NCBI RefSeq assembly: GCF_000812685.1
Contig: NZ_JWIF01000059.1
Coordinates: 1 to 64,000 of the forward strand
DNA from: Halocynthiibacter namhaensis
Lineage (GTDB): Bacteria; Pseudomonadota; Alphaproteobacteria; Rhodobacterales; Rhodobacteraceae
Length of the DNA: 64,000 nucleotides
Direction of reading: 5' to 3'
In this document: positions 18,740-28,538 of the stretch, piece after piece
Numbering within the stretch: the stretch's first letter is position 1
Layout: each line of letters opens with the position of its first letter
Made by a program: the position numbers and the translations under genes
The notes under the pieces: model-generated
The model's input: the letters and a program-made list of their open reading frames with translations, nothing else
The model's database searches: none
Told to the model about the DNA's origin: nothing

Positions 18740-18793
18740 AAAGACCGCAGCCTGTGTATTTCAGGCTGCGGGCCGCCCCTTTTGGGCAGCAAT
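18740..18793 (+). repeat. Two stable hairpins between ppiD and trpE
   Basis: CGCAGCCTG and CAGGCTGCG form a perfect nine-pair stem around TGTATTT. Directly after it GCCGCCC and GGGCAGC pair around CTTTT. They could end the ppiD transcript or act in the trpE leader. No Trp-rich leader peptide is visible, so classical attenuation is not claimed. Confidence 0.5.
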
Positions 18794-18813
18794 TTCGCAA
18801 CAAGGACCACGTT

Positions 18814-20325
18814 ATGCGCCTCACCCCTGAATTCTCTGAATTTGAAAAAGCCTGGAATGACGGGAAAAATCAGGTCGTCTGGACACGTTTGGCAGCTGAT
18901 CTCGACACGCCCGTGAGCGTTATGATCAAACTTGCAGGTGCGCGCACGGACAGTTTCATGTTAGAAAGCGTCACCGGGGGCGAAATACGTGGGCGGTATT
19001 CGATCGTCGGGATGAAACCCGATCTGATCTGGAAATCCCATGGCAAAACCGCCCGGATCAATCGCCAAGCGCGTTATGATGCCGACAGTTTCGAAGACGA
19101 AACCCTCGCCCCCCTCGACAGTTTGCGCGCCTTGATCGCCGAAAGCCGCATCGAGATGCCCGAAGACCTTCCAGCTGCCGCCGCTGGTCTGTTTGGATTT
19201 CTGGGCTATGACATGATCCGCCATGTAGAACATTTGCCCAATGTGAACCCTGATCCGCTTGGCCTGCCTGATGCCATGATGATGCGCCCTTCTGTGGTGG
19301 CTGTTTTGGATGGGGTGAAAGGTGATGTGATCATCGTGTCCCCCGCTTGGAACCACTCAGGCATGTCCGCAAAAGCGGCCTATGCCCAGGCCGCCGAACG
19401 TGTGATGGATGCTGTGCGTGATCTGGAACGCCCCGCTTCGGGTGAAAGCCGTGACCTTGACGGCGAAGCTGAACTTGGGCCTCTGACATCCAATTTCACC
19501 CACGAAGGTTACCTTCAAGCGGTTGAGAAGGCGAAAGACTACATCAAAGCCGGTGATATTTTTCAAGTGGTGCCCGCGCAGCGTTGGACACAGGATTTTC
19601 CCCTGCCGCCCTTTGCATTATATCGCAGCCTGCGCCGCACCAACCCGTCGCCCTTCATGTTCTACTTTAACTTTGGTGGCTTCCAAGTGATCGGTGCCAG
19701 CCCTGAGATCCTTGTGCGGGTCTTTGGCAATGAAATCACCATCCGCCCCATCGCAGGCACCCGCCCCCGTGGCGCAACCCCTGAGGAAGACCGCGCGCTT
19801 GAGGCCGATCTTCTGGCAGATAAAAAGGAACTGGCAGAACATCTGATGTTGCTGGATCTTGGTCGCAATGATGTGGGTCGGGTCGCGAAAGTCGGGTCTG
19901 TACGCCCGACGGAAGAATTCATCATCGAACGTTATTCCCACGTTATGCATATCGTGTCCAACGTGGTGGGTGAATTGCGCGAAGACCAGGACGCTCTGTC
20001 TGCCTTCTTTGCGGGCATGCCCGCGGGCACTGTTTCTGGTGCTCCCAAAGTGCGCGCCATGGAAATCATTGACGAGTTAGAACCCGAAAAACGTGGTGTT
20101 TACGGCGGTGGTTGTGGGTATTTCGCGGCCAATGGCGACATGGATATGTGTATCGCCCTGCGCACGGCTGTGGTGAAAGACGAGAAACTTTACATCCAAG
20201 CCGGTGGTGGCGTTGTCTATGACAGCGACCCAGAATCCGAATACCAAGAAACCGTCAATAAATCCAAAGCCATCCGCAAAGCGGCCGAGGAAGCTGGACG
20301 TTTCGGCGGGCGCGGCAATCGTTGA
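18814..20325 (+). CDS. trpE: Anthranilate synthase component I
   Basis: The 503-residue chorismate-utilising enzyme makes anthranilate with ammonia supplied by TrpG. The start is ATG 18814 with AAGGA upstream. The N-terminal regulatory domain retains the tryptophan-site element LLES-like FMLESVTGG, and the catalytic domain shows DIFQVVPAQRW, FMFYFNFGGFQVIGASPE, the PIAGTRPRG loop, LLDLGRNDVGRVA, HIVSNVVGEL and the GTVSGAPKVRAMEIIDELE end motif. It is separated from trpG by a hypothetical gene and a convergent deacetylase gene, so trpE and trpGDC are two transcripts. Confidence 0.96.
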   Translation: MRLTPEFSEFEKAWNDGKNQVVWTRLAADLDTPVSVMIKLAGARTDSFMLESVTGGEIRGRYSIVGMKPDLIWKSHGKTARINRQARYDADSFEDETLAPLDSLRALIAESRIEMPEDLPAAAAGLFGFLGYDMIRHVEHLPNVNPDPLGLPDAMMMRPSVVAVLDGVKGDVIIVSPAWNHSGMSAKAAYAQAAERVMDAVRDLERPASGESRDLDGEAELGPLTSNFTHEGYLQAVEKAKDYIKAGDIFQVVPAQRWTQDFPLPPFALYRSLRRTNPSPFMFYFNFGGFQVIGASPEILVRVFGNEITIRPIAGTRPRGATPEEDRALEADLLADKKELAEHLMLLDLGRNDVGRVAKVGSVRPTEEFIIERYSHVMHIVSNVVGELREDQDALSAFFAGMPAGTVSGAPKVRAMEIIDELEPEKRGVYGGGCGYFAANGDMDMCIALRTAVVKDEKLYIQAGGGVVYDSDPESEYQETVNKSKAIRKAAEEAGRFGGRGNR

Positions 20326-20419
20326 TATTTGGGCATTTCGACAGGGCCCAACATGATCCAACACGGTGGCAAACGGGTAATGTCGCCGATATAGTGCCCG
20401 AGATAGTGTAAGTTTTAGT

Positions 20420-21010
20420 ATGAAGATTATCCACGAAAGCCCTGACAAACTAGTTATCAGGCGTTTTCAGCCCCTTATCGCAGTCGTGCTTTGGGGCACA
20501 GCCATTGCATTCTCTTATGTCTGGTACGACACTTTTCCGGTTGGTTCGTTTTTCAGCATGCCAACTGGTGACATTGTCGGCGGTTTCATCTTTGCGGCAT
20601 TGATCATTTTCATATTAATCGGCGCATGGTGGTACAGCCACAATATGACCCTTTCGCTGGATCTGAAATACGGTGTCTTGACCTTCGACAATCGGTTATT
20701 TTTCCACCGCCAGACCAAAGAATTCGACGTCCGGTCCTATATCACCTATCACTATGATGCCCGCCGCAGCATAGGAGGATCATCTGAACACCGTCCCTAT
20801 GTTTATTTACGGCTCCAGTTTGATCCAAAGGCGCCCGAATCCTGGCTTGAAATTCCTCATGGCTATACTGGCGGGCGCGATCTCGAGATCGTGCAAAAGC
20901 TGGATGCGATGATGAAACAATACAACGGCAAAAAGACGGCTAGGCAGGACACTGGAACACCCGGTCTGTTGATCAGACCGACTGCGGCAGACATCCGTTT
21001 CTTTTCCTAA
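20420..21010 (+). CDS. Hypothetical membrane protein with PH-like tail
   Basis: The 196-residue protein has two transmembrane helices at about residues 18-36 and 48-70 (PLIAVVLWGTAIAFSYVW and FIFAALIIFILIGAWWY). The tail is beta-rich (LSLDLKYGVLTFDNRLFF, RPYVYLRLQFD), in a layout like bacterial PH-domain membrane proteins. No family was recognised with certainty. It starts 94 nt after trpE on the same strand and ends 6 nt before the convergent deacetylase gene. The ribosome binding site is weak. Confidence 0.6.
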   Translation: MKIIHESPDKLVIRRFQPLIAVVLWGTAIAFSYVWYDTFPVGSFFSMPTGDIVGGFIFAALIIFILIGAWWYSHNMTLSLDLKYGVLTFDNRLFFHRQTKEFDVRSYITYHYDARRSIGGSSEHRPYVYLRLQFDPKAPESWLEIPHGYTGGRDLEIVQKLDAMMKQYNGKKTARQDTGTPGLLIRPTAADIRFFS

Positions 21011-21016
21011 ATCGCC

Positions 21017-22552
21017 TTACGGCTGCACCAAAACCGCAGATATAGGCGCAAGGACAACGTTGCTGCCCCGATCATCAAGTGCCCATTCTTGCAGCGCTGT
21101 TAAGGTTTCGTCACGCAAATTACCGACCAAAACAACCGCGCCATCTTGCTGCGCCTTGAATTCTGCGCGCACCAGCATGCGCCGGATGGTAGATGCGTTT
21201 TGCCCCTGATCATCGAGAACTCGGAATACGCGTGAGTTCGGCACGCCTTGGCGCGACGCAAGCTGACCCGCAGTATTCAAACCCTTATCGTACAAAACAA
21301 GACCGTGACCGCTTTCGACAAGGGCTTCGGACAATTGGGTCGCGATGTTACGATCTGAGCCAATGGTTCTGTCAGCATCATCCAAAACTGCAACCGCATC
21401 GGGGATAGAGGTTCTCACACTTAGAAAACCCGTTTCGACATCGGACGGAACCGCCCCACGCGGCAAGGCCAATTGAACCAAAACTTCAAAACCGTTTTCG
21501 CGCAAACGCGCGGCGTCCTCACCTGCCTGTGGATTGGCCGCGTCAACCGCGATACTTACGGGGAAAGGTAAAGTGTGAATTTTATCCCGTATGGCGCTGT
21601 TTTCTTCACTGCCTGAATCCACCAAAATAACGGCAATCAACGCCTTACCTACCGGGCGTTCAAACACCGACGCATTATCTGTCAATGCATGAGGTGCCCG
21701 TTCGACGGCTGATTCTGATGTGCCTTGCTGTGCCAGGTCACTTTCTTGCGTTGCGCCAATCGTCGCCAATCGCGACCCGCCGCCTTGATCTGTTAGGCCA
21801 ACATTTGCTGTCCCAAATCCCGAGCCAACAGCTGTACCAATTGAGGTAGCGGAAGCCGTGGCGCTAGAATCTTGGCCCTCATTCGCGTCGGTTGTAACGG
21901 GGTCTGTCGTGGCGGATTCTGTCGTAATGGTCTCGGCTGTGTTGAATTCCGCCTCGCCTGGTCCCTGTTCAGAGGCGGTTTCGACATCGACTTGAACTTC
22001 GGCCTCCGCAATCGCCACTTCTGGCGGGATGGTCTCGGCAATGTTTGGCGCGTCCGCAGGCGACGCGACATCCACCGCCTTGTCTTGACCCGGCACAACC
22101 GCATCTTCCGAAATGCTAGCACCGTCAACAGGTGCCACAAATGGGGATTGCGTTATAACTTCTGGGCTGGTGTCGACGACAACCGTGTCAGCAATCTGTG
22201 TTATGTCTTCAGACTCAGGATCAACAACAGCGACCTCGTTCTCCTCAATGCTGTTTTCCGCAGGCATTTCATCATCCGGGGCGTCATCCGTGTCAGTGAT
22301 CACATCTGTGGAATTGGCCGTCGGTGCCTCGGCATCTGCGGTGCCGATGGTGGGATCAATCGCCTCATCCACATCAGGCACGATCACCTCTGCAACAATG
22401 GGGTCAACATTCGCCACAACGTCGATCTCTACCTCAGAAAGTTCCGGGGTTAGCGCAGGATTAGGCAGATCCGTTTGCAGCGATAAAACCGCCAACCCCG
22501 TGCCCCCAACAAGTGCGCCAGCCACCATGCCTGTCAAAATTCCACGTGCCAT
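21017..22552 (-). CDS. Divergent polysaccharide deacetylase family protein
   Basis: The 511-residue protein has a signal anchor (LTGMVAGALVGGTGLAVLSL), then an acidic, low-complexity Val/Thr/Glu/Asp-rich region of about 260 residues, and a C-terminal domain of about 210 residues from KALIAVILVDSGSEEN onward. The C-terminal domain follows the divergent polysaccharide deacetylase (YibQ/DUF610) layout, with FPVSIAVDAANPQ, FEVLVQLALPRGA, FLSVRTSIPDAVAVLDD and GLVLYDKGL. In the metal-site strand the usual His appears to be Gln (VLVQLAL), so catalysis is doubtful. The role is probably in the envelope. It faces trpE's neighbour and is divergent from trpG. Confidence 0.82.
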   Translation of the reverse strand: MARGILTGMVAGALVGGTGLAVLSLQTDLPNPALTPELSEVEIDVVANVDPIVAEVIVPDVDEAIDPTIGTADAEAPTANSTDVITDTDDAPDDEMPAENSIEENEVAVVDPESEDITQIADTVVVDTSPEVITQSPFVAPVDGASISEDAVVPGQDKAVDVASPADAPNIAETIPPEVAIAEAEVQVDVETASEQGPGEAEFNTAETITTESATTDPVTTDANEGQDSSATASATSIGTAVGSGFGTANVGLTDQGGGSRLATIGATQESDLAQQGTSESAVERAPHALTDNASVFERPVGKALIAVILVDSGSEENSAIRDKIHTLPFPVSIAVDAANPQAGEDAARLRENGFEVLVQLALPRGAVPSDVETGFLSVRTSIPDAVAVLDDADRTIGSDRNIATQLSEALVESGHGLVLYDKGLNTAGQLASRQGVPNSRVFRVLDDQGQNASTIRRMLVRAEFKAQQDGAVVLVGNLRDETLTALQEWALDDRGSNVVLAPISAVLVQP

Positions 22553-22780
22553 GAATTACCCCAAAAACGATACAGGCGCGAAAATCGCCCCATATGCCTT
22601 ATGATGTTTCAAGTCATGCCTGCTTTGTCGCGTTTTTCGAAACAATTTGGAGAAATTCCCAAAGATGTGTTCTGCGCATATCCGGCGGGGCTTGACCCTT
22701 TGCTCTGTCTCTGAACATGTATAACGCGGGACGATCCGGGGGCACACCCCATTTATCATCAAATACGGAATATTGGCCAA

Positions 22781-23389
22781 ATGCTGCTGCTCATTGACAA
22801 TTACGACAGTTTCACCTGGAACTTGGTGCATTACCTTGGCGAACTTGGGACCGAAGTGGTCGTCAAACGCAATGATGCGCTGGATGTGCAGGAAGCTATG
22901 GGCATGGGTGCGGATGCGATTTTGCTATCCCCCGGCCCCAAAGCCCCAAAAGACGCTGGCATTTGTTTGCCCCTCACCTTGGCTGCAGCTGATGCGAAAC
23001 TGCCCCTGTTCGGCGTGTGCCTAGGCCACCAAACCATCGGCGAAGCCTTTGGCGGAGACGTTGTGCGCTGTCATGAGATCGTACATGGTAAAATGGGCAA
23101 AATGCACCATGATAACACCGGCGCTTTCAAAGACCTTCCCAGCCCATTTGACGCGACACGCTATCATTCTCTGGTGGTTGACCGCGAAACCCTGCCTGAC
23201 TGTCTAGAGGCCAACGCCTGGCTTGAAGACGGCACAATTATGGGCCTGCGCCACAAGGAACTTCCCATTAACGGCGTTCAGTTCCACCCGGAAAGCATTG
23301 CCTCTGAACATGGGCATAAGCTGTTGAAAAACTTCCTAGATACGGTTCCGGGCCTTGCGTCTGGTGACGTGAAACAGCCCGCAGCCTGA
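22781..23389 (+). CDS. trpG: Anthranilate synthase component II (glutamine amidotransferase)
   Basis: The 202-residue class I amidotransferase releases ammonia from glutamine for TrpE. The catalytic triad is complete: Cys in [17 protein letters not shown], His and Glu in [15 protein letters not shown]. The N-terminus [20 protein letters not shown] is typical of TrpG/PabA. Since trpD follows after 28 nt, the tryptophan assignment is preferred over pabA, though one subunit can serve both pathways. Confidence 0.95.
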   Translation: MLLLIDNYDSFTWNLVHYLGELGTEVVVKRNDALDVQEAMGMGADAILLSPGPKAPKDAGICLPLTLAAADAKLPLFGVCLGHQTIGEAFGGDVVRCHEIVHGKMGKMHHDNTGAFKDLPSPFDATRYHSLVVDRETLPDCLEANAWLEDGTIMGLRHKELPINGVQFHPESIASEHGHKLLKNFLDTVPGLASGDVKQPAA

Positions 23390-23417
23390 CCCCTGATTAA
23401 GACGAAAGACCACAGAC

Positions 23418-24434
23418 ATGAGCGACGCTTTAAAACCCCTGATTGACGCCGCAGCCGATGGCCCTTTGAATGCAGATCAAGCGCGTCAGGCGTTTCAGAT
23501 CCTGTTTGAGGGCGACGCGACACCGTCGCAATGTGGTGGGCTTTTGATGGCGCTGCGCACACGTGGTGAAACCGTCGAAGAATACACCGCCGCCGCCGCC
23601 GTTATGCGCGAAAAATGCAACGCCGTTGTGGCCCCTGTTGGCGCGATGGATATTGTGGGCACCGGGGGTGACGGCAAGGGCACGCTGAACATCTCCACCG
23701 CCACCGCTTTTGTTGTGGCCGGTGCTGGCGTGACGGTTGCAAAACACGGCAACCGTAATCTGTCGTCGAAATCTGGTGCTGCGGATGCGCTGGGGCAAAT
23801 GGGCGTCAATGTCATGGTCGGCGTGGATGTGGTGGAACGCGCGCTGGCGGAATGCGGCATTGCCTTCATGATGGCCCCAATGCACCACCCGGCCATTGCG
23901 CATGTGATGCCGACCCGTGCGGAGCTTGGCTGTCGCACGATCTTTAACATCCTTGGCCCTCTGACCAATCCGGCTGGTGCAAAACGCCAACTGACCGGCG
24001 CATTTTCACGCGATTTGATCAAACCTATGGCGCTGACTTTGCAAAAACTTGGGTCGGAAAAAGCCTGGCTTGTGCATGGGTCTGACGGCACGGACGAGTT
24101 GTCGATTGCGGGTGTCTCATGGGTCGCGGCCCTGGAAGATGACAGCGTCGACATGCGTGAACTTCACCCAGAAGATGCGGGCCTGCCGGAACATCCCTTT
24201 GAGGCCATCATGGGTGGCAGCCCGGCAGAAAACGCCGTTGCCTTCCAAGCCCTTCTAGATGGCGAAAACTCGGCTTATCGTGATGCAGTTCTGCTAAACT
24301 CTGCGGCGGCATTGGTTGTTGCGGATCACGCAAGCGATTTGAAGCAAGGCGTTGAAATGGCAGCGACATCCATCGACAGCGGTGCTGCTTTGGGCAAAAT
24401 TCAAGCCTTGGCCGCCATCACTTCTGCGACCTAA
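23418..24434 (+). CDS. trpD: Anthranilate phosphoribosyltransferase
   Basis: The 338-residue protein transfers phosphoribose from PRPP to anthranilate, step two of tryptophan synthesis. The signature [18 protein letters not shown] binds PRPP, followed by [19 protein letters not shown] and the anthranilate-site region [19 protein letters not shown] with [11 protein letters not shown]. Length is normal. Its stop TAA shares one base with the ung start (TAATG), so ung is translated together with trpD. Confidence 0.96.
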   Translation: MSDALKPLIDAAADGPLNADQARQAFQILFEGDATPSQCGGLLMALRTRGETVEEYTAAAAVMREKCNAVVAPVGAMDIVGTGGDGKGTLNISTATAFVVAGAGVTVAKHGNRNLSSKSGAADALGQMGVNVMVGVDVVERALAECGIAFMMAPMHHPAIAHVMPTRAELGCRTIFNILGPLTNPAGAKRQLTGAFSRDLIKPMALTLQKLGSEKAWLVHGSDGTDELSIAGVSWVAALEDDSVDMRELHPEDAGLPEHPFEAIMGGSPAENAVAFQALLDGENSAYRDAVLLNSAAALVVADHASDLKQGVEMAATSIDSGAALGKIQALAAITSAT

Positions 24435-25075
24435 TGTATACCATCCCGAAAGACTGGGCACATCTGCCGTTTTTCAATGACAGATTGCCCGAAATCGAGA
24501 CCGCAATCGCGGCGGACACACGGGTGATTTTGCCGCCTGCGGATCAACGTTTCGCCGCTTTGACATCTTGCGCACCTAAGGATGTGAAACTTGTGATCCT
24601 AGGCCAGGATCCCTACCCGACGCCGGGCCATGCCCATGGGTTGGCGTTCTCGGCGGAACCGGATGTGCGCCCTTTGCCGCGATCCCTGAACAATATCTAC
24701 AAAGAGATGGTGGATGACATCGGCGCCACGCCTATAAACGCGGATCTACGTCCTTGGGCCAAACAAGGCGTGCTTTTGTTAAACACCGTGCTGTCCGTGC
24801 CTGCGGGGGATGCCAATGGCCACAAGAAACTGGGCTGGCAGTTGCTTGCGCAACAGGTTCTGACTGAGGTGTCCCAAGGCCCCTGCGCCTTTCTTCTGTG
24901 GGGCGCACAGGCGCATAAAATGGAAACCCACATTAATCCAAATGACCATTTCATCCTAAAAACCGCGCATCCTTCGCCCCTGTCCGCCCGCAAAGGATTT
25001 TTCGGCTCAAAACCATTTTCGCGCGTGAACGCTTGGCTAAAAAGCCAAGGCAAATCCCCCATCACCTGGGCGTGA
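24434..25075 (+). CDS. ung: Uracil-DNA glycosylase
   Basis: The 213-residue family-1 glycosylase removes uracil from DNA. Motif A reads GQDPYPTPGHAHGLAFS (catalytic Asp; the two residues after Tyr differ from the commoner HG), then LLLNTVLSVPAGDANGH, and motif B HPSPLSARKGFFGSKPFS with the catalytic His. It is inserted between trpD and trpC and overlaps trpD by one base (TAATG), so a repair gene is co-translated with the tryptophan genes. A 56-nt gap separates it from trpC. Confidence 0.94.
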   Translation: MYTIPKDWAHLPFFNDRLPEIETAIAADTRVILPPADQRFAALTSCAPKDVKLVILGQDPYPTPGHAHGLAFSAEPDVRPLPRSLNNIYKEMVDDIGATPINADLRPWAKQGVLLLNTVLSVPAGDANGHKKLGWQLLAQQVLTEVSQGPCAFLLWGAQAHKMETHINPNDHFILKTAHPSPLSARKGFFGSKPFSRVNAWLKSQGKSPITWA

Positions 25076-25131
25076 CATCGCGGCTGCCATTCCCCATTGC
25101 AAGGTACGTCTTCGCGGCGTAAACATTGGCT

Positions 25132-25944
25132 ATGACACAGACAGTTCTTGATAAAATCAAAGCTTATAAGCTTGAAGAAGTTGCCGCGCGCAAAGCGGTT
25201 CGTTCCATCTCTGAGGTTGAGGCCATCGCACGCGACGCCTCACCCACACGCGGGTTTTCAGACGCCTTGCACAAGGCCGCCCACAGTGGATATGCCCTGA
25301 TCGCCGAGGTCAAAAAAGCAAGCCCGTCCAAAGGCTTGATCCGCGAAGATTTCAACCCACCCGTTTTGGCGAAAGCCTATGAAGACGGTGGCGCAACCTG
25401 CCTGTCCGTGCTGACCGACACGCCAAGTTTCCAGGGCGCAGATGAATTTCTAGTCGCAGCGCGTAACGCAACATCCTTACCCGCACTTCGTAAAGATTTC
25501 ATGTATGACACCTATCAAGTCGCTGAGGCGCGCGCTTTGGGTGCCGATTGTATCCTGATCATTCTGGCCTCCACCTCTGACGTGCAGGCGCAAGAACTGG
25601 AAGACGCTGCGTTTTCTTGGGACATGGATGTGCTGCTTGAGGTCCATAACGAAGAAGAACTAGAGCGCGCCTGCAAGTTGAAAAGCCCCTTGATGGGCAT
25701 CAACAACCGCAATCTTAAGACATTCGAAACCACGCTGGACACCACACGCACCCTCTCGCGCATGGTGCCAACCGATCGTTTGATCGTCTGCGAAAGTGGC
25801 CTGACGGACCGTGATGATCTGGCTGATATGGCGCGTTACGGCGCACGCACTTTCTTGATCGGCGAAAGCCTGATGCGCAAAGAGGATGTCGAAGCTGCAA
25901 CTCGTGACCTTCTGTCAAATCCGCTGATGCCAGGGGCCATGTGA
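25132..25944 (+). CDS. trpC: Indole-3-glycerol-phosphate synthase
   Basis: The 270-residue TIM-barrel enzyme closes the indole ring, the fourth step of tryptophan synthesis. The start is ATG 25132; a TTG six bases earlier is in frame. Motifs include [16 protein letters not shown] with the catalytic lysines, [48 protein letters not shown] and IVCESGL near the end. The stop overlaps the moaC start (TGATG), linking tryptophan and molybdenum-cofactor genes on one transcript, a common arrangement in these bacteria. Confidence 0.96.
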   Translation: MTQTVLDKIKAYKLEEVAARKAVRSISEVEAIARDASPTRGFSDALHKAAHSGYALIAEVKKASPSKGLIREDFNPPVLAKAYEDGGATCLSVLTDTPSFQGADEFLVAARNATSLPALRKDFMYDTYQVAEARALGADCILIILASTSDVQAQELEDAAFSWDMDVLLEVHNEEELERACKLKSPLMGINNRNLKTFETTLDTTRTLSRMVPTDRLIVCESGLTDRDDLADMARYGARTFLIGESLMRKEDVEAATRDLLSNPLMPGAM

Positions 25945-26438
25945 TGACGAACGATACCCATGCTTCTGGCCTGACTCATTTCAATTCTGACGGCCAGGCC
26001 CATATGGTGGATGTCTCTGATAAAGCTGTGACTTCGCGTATTGCGACAGCAGCCGGCCACATTAAGATGCACTCAGAAACCCTTGCTGTGGTTAAAGAAA
26101 ACCGCGCCAAGAAGGGTGACGTATTGGGTGTTGCACGGCTGGCGGGTATCATGGGGGCGAAGAAATGTTCTGACCTGATCCCCCTGTGTCACCCCCTGCC
26201 AATCACCAAAGTTTCGGTTGAACTGACGCCCGATGAAACCCTGCCAGGCGTGCGCGTTGAGGCCACCGTCAAAACAACGGGTCAAACCGGCGTCGAGATG
26301 GAAGCCCTAACAGCCGTTTCCACCGCCGCGCTGACCGTCTACGACATGCTGAAGGCGATTGATAAAGCGATGGAGATCGGCGCAATTTCTGTTCGTCTCA
26401 AAGACGGCGGTAAATCCGGACGCTACGAGGCTTCATGA
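25944..26438 (+). CDS. moaC: Cyclic pyranopterin monophosphate synthase
   Basis: The 164-residue protein converts the MoaA product (3',8-cyclo-GTP) to cyclic pyranopterin monophosphate, the first intermediate of molybdenum cofactor. Family motifs are [37 protein letters not shown] and [20 protein letters not shown], followed by a basic end RLKDGGKSG. The ATG overlaps the trpC stop (TGATG), and its own stop overlaps the next gene by 4 nt (ATGA). MoaA is not in the window. Confidence 0.96.
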   Translation: MTNDTHASGLTHFNSDGQAHMVDVSDKAVTSRIATAAGHIKMHSETLAVVKENRAKKGDVLGVARLAGIMGAKKCSDLIPLCHPLPITKVSVELTPDETLPGVRVEATVKTTGQTGVEMEALTAVSTAALTVYDMLKAIDKAMEIGAISVRLKDGGKSGRYEAS

Positions 26439-27328
26439 GCACCGCAGGCCGATCCTTAGAGCTTTTCTTTATCGATGGCCGCCCGGATGGGATGCTGACG
26501 GCCGAAGTTTTCAACTGGACCGGCCACGTTCTGCGCCTGCCCCGGACACAGCTGAAACAAGCCCTGCAACGCCAAGAAAGTGAATACACCGGCGTTTACG
26601 TGTTGCTGGGCGAACGTGATGGTGCGCCGCTGGCGTATATCGGCGAAAGTGAAGATCTCGGGGAACGGCTGCGCAGCCATGCGGCAAAGAAGGATTGGTG
26701 GGACACGGCCATTCTCATCACCTCTGCAGCAAACAACCTACACAAAGCCCATGCGAAATACCTTGAGGCCCGCTTGGTTGAAATTGCACGTGAAGTGGGT
26801 CGCATGCCCTTGGAAAACGGCAACACCCCCCCGCGCAGCAGCCTGTCAGAGGCGGCGACGTCGAATATGGAAAGCTTTCTGGAAACGCTGCAAATGGTTC
26901 TGCCCGCGATCCGGGTGGATATGTTCCTGAACAAGGCGACGTCCTCAAGCGTCCCTCGCCAAGAGCAAAATGGAGTTGCGCTGTTCGAGCTCAAAGTCCC
27001 ACGGCATCGACTACATGCACGCGCCAACCTGATAAATGGAGAGTTCATTATTTTGTCTGGATCTACAGGCCAAAAACAATGGATAGGAAAATCACGTGAG
27101 ACCAACATTCGCGTAAGACTGTATGAAGAGCTAAAGAATACAGGCGTAATTCGCTTAGATGGCGAACATTGCGTGTTTGAAAAAGATTACGCTTTTCAAA
27201 GTACCAGCGCTGCGGCTGAATTTATTACCGGGCGCTCAACAAGTGGTCCGACCAACTGGAAACTCGAATCTGATGGCCGTACCTATGCCGAATGGGAAGC
27301 GGATGAACTTGCAAAGGACGACCTATGA
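26435..27328 (+). CDS. GIY-YIG nuclease-domain protein with C-terminal DUF4357
   Basis: The 297-residue protein has a GIY-YIG domain at about residues 45-125: [20 protein letters not shown] with both strand motifs, the Arg in LGERLRSH and the catalytic Glu in [11 protein letters not shown]. The C-terminal part (about 190-290: [48 protein letters not shown]) matches DUF4357. The protein may bind or cut nucleic acid, but its target is unknown. It overlaps moaC by 4 nt (ATGA) and moeA by 4 nt (ATGA), so it is translated inside the molybdenum-cofactor operon. From about 26990 the codon use shifts to AT-rich codons (ATA, AGA, AAT) unlike its neighbours, suggesting that the C-terminal half was acquired separately. 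Confidence 0.88.
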   Translation: MSTAGRSLELFFIDGRPDGMLTAEVFNWTGHVLRLPRTQLKQALQRQESEYTGVYVLLGERDGAPLAYIGESEDLGERLRSHAAKKDWWDTAILITSAANNLHKAHAKYLEARLVEIAREVGRMPLENGNTPPRSSLSEAATSNMESFLETLQMVLPAIRVDMFLNKATSSSVPRQEQNGVALFELKVPRHRLHARANLINGEFIILSGSTGQKQWIGKSRETNIRVRLYEELKNTGVIRLDGEHCVFEKDYAFQSTSAAAEFITGRSTSGPTNWKLESDGRTYAEWEADELAKDDL

Positions 27329-28497
27329 TCTCTGTTTCTGAGGCACTGGATGCCTGTTTCGCTTTGGTATCGCCGCTGAATGCGGAAAAGGTCGCCTTGC
27401 GCGATGCGGCTGGGCGTATATTGGCGGCACCCCATGCCGCGACACGCAACCAGCCGCCATTTGCCGCCTCAGCCATGGATGGCTATGCGGTGAAATCTGT
27501 GGAACTTCAGCCACAGGCACAATTTTTGGTCGTCGGCGAAAGCGCTGCCGGTGCGCGTTATTCTGGCAAATTACGTGCCGGACAATGCGTGCGTATTTTC
27601 ACGGGTGCCCCTTTGCCTGAAGGCTGTGATCACGTTGTGATACAAGAAGATACGACGCGCCAAGGCAATGTCATCACCTTGAACGTCGAGATCGAAAGCA
27701 AAGACAATATCCGCCTTGCCGGCAATGATTTCACCGATGGATTCACGCTGGATGGCCCACGTATTTTAACACCGGGGAACATCGCCCTATTGGCGGCCAT
27801 GAATCACGCCAATATCACCGTGACCCGCAAACCCATCGTGGCCCTGCTTGCCACTGGCGACGAGTTGGTTCAGCCCGGTGAAACGCCTGGGGATGACCAA
27901 ATCATTGCCTCTAACAGCTATGGTTTGAAGGCACTGATTGAAGCCCATGGCGGCGAGGCCCGTTTGCTGCCGATCGCGCGCGACAATGAGGCTTCTTTGC
28001 GCCAAGGGTTTGAGCTTTGCGAAGGTGCCGACCTGATTGTGACGCTGGGTGGCGCGTCTGTGGGGGACCACGACCTTGTGCGCCCTGTCGCGACCTCAAT
28101 GGGAATGGAACCCGCGTTCTATAAAGTGGCCATGCGCCCTGGAAAGCCCCTTATGGCCGGAAAGATCGCAAATACGCCGATGATTGGCCTGCCGGGCAAC
28201 CCTGTATCATCGATGGCCTGCGCGCATATTTTCATCATCCCAGTGTTGCGTCGCATGCTCGGGTTTGACGCGGCCCCTATGGCGCGCAAAACTGCGATAT
28301 TGACTGAGGATCTTCATGCGAATGGCCCACGTGAGCATTACATGCGTGGCCGGATTGAAGATGGGGCTTTGACAATATTCTCTCGTCAGGACAGTGCCTT
28401 ATTGTCCGTCTATGCCGATGCAAACGCATTGGCTGTCATCCCCCCATCAAGCCCAGCCTTGCCCGCAGGCACAGAGGTGGAATACATCGATATCTAG
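27325..28497 (+). CDS. moeA: Molybdopterin molybdotransferase
   Basis: The 390-residue enzyme inserts molybdate into adenylylated molybdopterin. Seen in order are the N-terminal domain with AASAMDGYAVKSVELQ, GQCVRIFTGAPLPEGCDHVV, the MoCF-binding domain PIVALLATGDELVQPGE...NSYGL, VTLGGASVGDHD, MRPGKPLMAGKI and IGLPGNPVSSMAC, then a beta-barrel C-terminal domain. It overlaps the GIY-YIG gene by 4 nt and closes the trpC-moaC-(GIY-YIG)-moeA run. The next gene, lexA, has its own SOS-controlled promoter. Confidence 0.95.
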   Translation: MISVSEALDACFALVSPLNAEKVALRDAAGRILAAPHAATRNQPPFAASAMDGYAVKSVELQPQAQFLVVGESAAGARYSGKLRAGQCVRIFTGAPLPEGCDHVVIQEDTTRQGNVITLNVEIESKDNIRLAGNDFTDGFTLDGPRILTPGNIALLAAMNHANITVTRKPIVALLATGDELVQPGETPGDDQIIASNSYGLKALIEAHGGEARLLPIARDNEASLRQGFELCEGADLIVTLGGASVGDHDLVRPVATSMGMEPAFYKVAMRPGKPLMAGKIANTPMIGLPGNPVSSMACAHIFIIPVLRRMLGFDAAPMARKTAILTEDLHANGPREHYMRGRIEDGALTIFSRQDSALLSVYADANALAVIPPSSPALPAGTEVEYIDI

Positions 28498-28538
28498 CAC
28501 GCATAAGGCGATCAACGCCTCATGCTGCATTGAAAGAG

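Noticed and set aside
18733-18813. Classical trp attenuator with leader peptide
   Set aside because: Hairpins exist, but no short reading frame with tandem Trp codons precedes them.
26435-27328. Homing endonuclease or restriction enzyme
   Set aside because: The GIY-YIG domain is combined with DUF4357 and no intron, intein or methyltransferase is near, so neither label is supported.
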